From positions 1 to 6,862 of the forward strand of contig JAXHUK010000110.1 in assembly GCA_034189725.1 (NCBI GenBank): a stretch of DNA of 6,862 nt. Reading direction: 5' to 3'. A model generated the notes under the pieces. The model was given only the letters and a program-made list of their open reading frames with translations, was not told the DNA's origin and made no database searches. Both the position numbers and the translations under genes were made by a program. This DNA is from JAXHUK01 sp034189725. Its GTDB lineage: Bacteria; Chloroflexota; Dehalococcoidia; SZUA-161. How positions within the stretch are numbered: the first letter of the stretch is position 1; the number at the start of each line of letters is the position of its first letter. Positions 5,163-6,862 of this stretch are shown in pieces.

Positions 5163-5442
5163 TTCCCCGGTAGATTCAAACGTTTTATCCTGCCAGGATA
5201 CTGTTCCCATCACACTCTCTCTGGTCAGTGGGAGCATGTTCAGAGAAACAGCACGCCTCGTATCAGTAGTATCTCACGCATTATCATTCGTTGACAGACT
5301 ACCTCGTTTAAATGTTGTGGGTTAGGTAGTATCGCTTCGTATTGCCTTGAGGTAGCACGCGAAATCTCCCTTTGTTGTGTAGTATCGGGCGCTGTGGTAC
5401 AATGCGTCAATCTGGGAGATTTGTCTCGACAGGGAGCAAGCG
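5163..5442. other. Non-coding spacer with three GTAGTATC copies
   Basis: No gene is evident in these 280 bases. The octamer GTAGTATC occurs three times in the same direction (5266-5273, 5326-5333, 5379-5386), at intervals of 60 and 53 bases. The last copy lies within the spacer of the methyltransferase promoter. A perfect TTGACA at 5291-5296 has no matching -10 at 15-19 bases. The octamers might be regulator sites or remnants of a degenerate repeat. Confidence 0.35.
5375..5403 (+). promoter_or_regulatory. Extended -10 promoter of the methyltransferase gene
   Basis: TACAAT (5398-5403; five of six) is preceded by TGG, which supplies the TGn extension. TTGTGT (5375-5380; three of six) lies 17 bases upstream as a weak -35. 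The start site would be near 5410, giving a short leader of about 33 bases before the ATG at 5443. Confidence 0.4.
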
Positions 5443-6111
5443 ATGTTCTGGGATGATGAGTACAGGAAAAATGAGCGTGTGTGGGGAGATGGGCCGAGCG
5501 AGCTGGCAATTGCCGCAGTCGAACACCTGCAAAGATACAAACAGGACGGCGAGCCATTGAGCATACTGGACGTTGGTTGTGGCTACGGTCGTGATGTACT
5601 CTACTTTTCGGACAATCTCAGGTGTGAGATTCTGGGGATAGATAGCTCCGAAACGGCTATCGATAGTGCCACTCGTGCCGCCCTCAAAGCGCAAAGCGCT
5701 ACTGTGAGATTGCAATGCTGCGATTTCAGGGAGCTGGCGGGAGATAGATTCGACGTTGTATCCATCGCGAACCTGTATCACCTGCTGCAACAGGATGAGA
5801 GAAACGAACTGGTAAGAATGGCTATGCGGACTTTGAAGCCGGGCGGGTTACTCTTCATGAGCATGCTTTCAGTGAACGATCCCGAACATCAGGGAAAGGG
5901 TATCCCGATTCCCGGAGAGCCCAATTCATATCAGGACAGGGTGTATCTCCATCTGTGCAGCAGAGAAGAGTTGATGGCGGATCTCGCTTTTCTTGACATA
6001 AAAGAGCTCTACGAGCATAAGTATGACGAGCCTCATGCGAACGGTGACGTTCATCATCATATCTCCTGGATACTGATAGGGCGATGTGTATCTCGAGAGG
6101 TACCACAGTGA
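5443..6111 (+). CDS. Class I SAM-dependent methyltransferase
   Basis: This 222-residue soluble enzyme should transfer a methyl group from S-adenosylmethionine to an unidentified substrate. Motif I, ILDVGCGYGRD (41-51), forms the SAM pocket. Asp67 in LGIDSS ends the second strand and would hold the ribose, CCDFREL (92-98) is the third acidic motif, FDVVSIANLYHLL (103-115) is motif IV, and LKPGGLLFMS (131-140) is motif VI. The opening FWDDEYRKNERVWGDGPSELA resembles small TehB/thiopurine-like methyltransferases, which often act on small molecules or metalloids. The C-terminal part has a His-rich stretch (GDVHHHISWIL). ATG 5443 follows AGGGAG with 6 bases spacing, and the promoter just upstream suggests independent transcription. 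No neighbour reveals the substrate; a metal or metalloid link is speculation from context. Confidence 0.88.
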   Translation: MFWDDEYRKNERVWGDGPSELAIAAVEHLQRYKQDGEPLSILDVGCGYGRDVLYFSDNLRCEILGIDSSETAIDSATRAALKAQSATVRLQCCDFRELAGDRFDVVSIANLYHLLQQDERNELVRMAMRTLKPGGLLFMSMLSVNDPEHQGKGIPIPGEPNSYQDRVYLHLCSREELMADLAFLDIKELYEHKYDEPHANGDVHHHISWILIGRCVSREVPQ

Positions 6112-6119
6112 GACAGGGT

Positions 6120-6132
6120 CTCGCATAGCGAG
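6120..6132 (+). repeat. Small hairpin after the methyltransferase stop
   Basis: CTCGC-ATA-GCGAG is a perfect 5-bp inverted repeat beginning 9 bases after the stop at 6111. No T tract follows, so a terminator role is weakly supported. Confidence 0.2.
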
Positions 6133-6217
6133 GATTACCGGGGAGGATTTCGACATTTTCAGGCGTTTTCTGGTGCAACTACTGGGGCACATGGGGGTAA
6201 AGGGAGTATGGACAGTG

Positions 6218-6772
6218 ATGCAACAACCTAAGCTGGAGACGGAGAGGTTAGTGTTGAGGCCTTTTACCCTGGATGATGCGCCACACGTACAGCGGCTGGC
6301 TGGCGACAGAGATATTGCATCAACGACAGGTGATATCCCATATCCTTATGAGGACGGTGTTGCTGAGGACTGGATCAGGTCGCACAGAGAGAGGTTCCGG
6401 AGTGGTGAGGCTGTGAACTATGCGATCGTGATCCGGGGAAACAACACGTTGATCGGAGCGATCGGGCTTCTTATCAATCAGCGGCATGAAACTGCGGAGA
6501 TGGGATATTGGATCGGCAAGCCGTACTGGAGCAACGGGTATTGCACTGAGGCGGCGCGGGCTTTGCTGGAGTACGGATTCAGAGACCTCGGATTGAACCG
6601 TCTTTATGCGAATTACTTCATTCGAAATCCTGCCTCCGGGCGCGTGCTGGAGAAGATCGGCATGAGCTATGAGGGGTGCCTGAGACAACATATGAAAAAG
6701 TGGGGTGTGTTTGAGGACGTGAATGTATATTCGATTCTGCGAAGCGAGTATAAGGGCATAAAGGCGGACTAG
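6218..6772 (+). CDS. GNAT-family N-acetyltransferase, RimJ/RimL type
   Basis: This 184-residue enzyme uses acetyl-CoA to acetylate an amino group on a protein N-terminus or small molecule. It has the typical start of the subfamily, LETERLVLRPFTLDDA (6-21). The core GYWIGKPYWSNGYCTEAARALLEYGF (from residue 96) includes the acetyl-CoA loop SNGYCTEA. The late block is NPASGRVLEKIGM (137-149), followed by the EGCLRQHMKKWGVFEDV segment that closes most RimJ/RimL-type proteins. Length is normal. The reading frame is open back to 6086, overlapping the methyltransferase, but ATG 6218 (or GTG 6215, 8 bases after AGGGAG at 6201-6206) starts exactly at the domain; the upstream residues match nothing I know. 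It lies 106 bases after the methyltransferase and may be co-transcribed. The substrate cannot be told from sequence. Confidence 0.88.
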   Translation: MQQPKLETERLVLRPFTLDDAPHVQRLAGDRDIASTTGDIPYPYEDGVAEDWIRSHRERFRSGEAVNYAIVIRGNNTLIGAIGLLINQRHETAEMGYWIGKPYWSNGYCTEAARALLEYGFRDLGLNRLYANYFIRNPASGRVLEKIGMSYEGCLRQHMKKWGVFEDVNVYSILRSEYKGIKAD

Positions 6773-6811
6773 CTAGAAGACAGCGTTTGATGGAGATAAC
6801 AGCGAGGGAGT

Positions 6812-6862
6812 GGCGCCGCGGCCCCCGGGGCCCACCCCCCCCCAGGATTTAAAAAAACAGAA
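6812..6862. other. Anomalous contig end: GC palindromes, C9 and A7 runs
   Basis: After ordinary sequence, the base composition changes abruptly. Four overlapping six-base palindromes follow one another (GGCGCC, CCGCGG, CCCGGG, GGGCCC; 6812-6833). Then come nine C (6835-6843) and seven A (6851-6857). Nothing else in the window looks like this. It reads as low-quality or chimeric end sequence, or linker/polylinker-like DNA, rather than genome. No gene is supported from 6773 to the end. Confidence 0.55.

Noticed and set aside
5291..5296. Perfect -35 hexamer TTGACA as a second methyltransferase promoter
   Set aside because: No -10-like hexamer lies 15-19 bases downstream; the TTTAAAT at 5307-5313 is too close.
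6086..6217. N-terminal extension of the acetyltransferase overlapping the methyltransferase
   Set aside because: The GNAT domain begins right after ATG 6218, and the added residues match no domain; the open frame is likely chance.
1..6862. CRISPR arrays, tRNA or rRNA genes, transposases, phage or toxin-antitoxin genes
   Set aside because: I looked for repeat-spacer periodicity, tRNA-like arms and mobile-element protein motifs and found none.

Overview
The window is bacterial chromosomal DNA of roughly 50% G+C, probably from a metagenome or draft contig. Evidence for a bacterium is Shine-Dalgarno sites, a lipobox lipoprotein and an Lgt-family protein. The gene styles (a GCCYG-type Lgt relative, a short CbiM opening with MHIPDG, a Fur protein with CxxC pairs) remind me of anaerobes such as Chloroflexota/Dehalococcoidia or Desulfobacterota. 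That placement is a weak inference from memory.

Layout. (1) Positions 2-1317, plus strand: the 3' part of an ABC ATPase and a complete ABC-3 family permease, together the end of a zinc/manganese-type metal uptake operon whose 5' part lies outside the window. (2) Positions 1339-2151, minus strand, convergent with the permease: an Lgt-like membrane protein whose conserved N-terminus runs past the first usable ATG and lacks a normal start codon. (3) Positions 2418-2840, plus strand: a Fur-family metal regulator. The 266-base divergent gap before it holds a perfect inverted repeat, TTGCAA-N5-TTGCAA, which resembles the nickel-regulator (Nur) box known from Streptomyces. (4) Positions 3186-5156, plus strand: an apparent three-gene operon of a lipoprotein with a Cys/His-rich tail, a NikL-like exported and membrane-anchored protein, and a CbiM/NikM nickel/cobalt ECF substrate component. 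A good extended -10 promoter precedes it, and a TTGCAA element overlaps its -35. (5) Positions 5443-6772, plus strand: a class I SAM methyltransferase and a RimJ/RimL-type GNAT acetyltransferase. (6) The last ~50 bases are an abrupt run of GC palindromes, C9 and A7 that looks like a contig-end artefact.

How it fits together (inference). The window is a divalent-metal homeostasis neighbourhood: one metal ABC importer, one nickel/cobalt uptake module and a Fur-family sensor between them. The sensor's own promoter and the nickel/cobalt promoter carry related TTGCAA elements, so it may control both. The nickel/cobalt module is unusual because CbiM is not followed by the ECF partners CbiN, CbiQ and CbiO; two exported proteins with exposed His/Cys sites precede it instead. 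This solitary CbiM with its putative surface metal-handling partners is the most interesting candidate system here.
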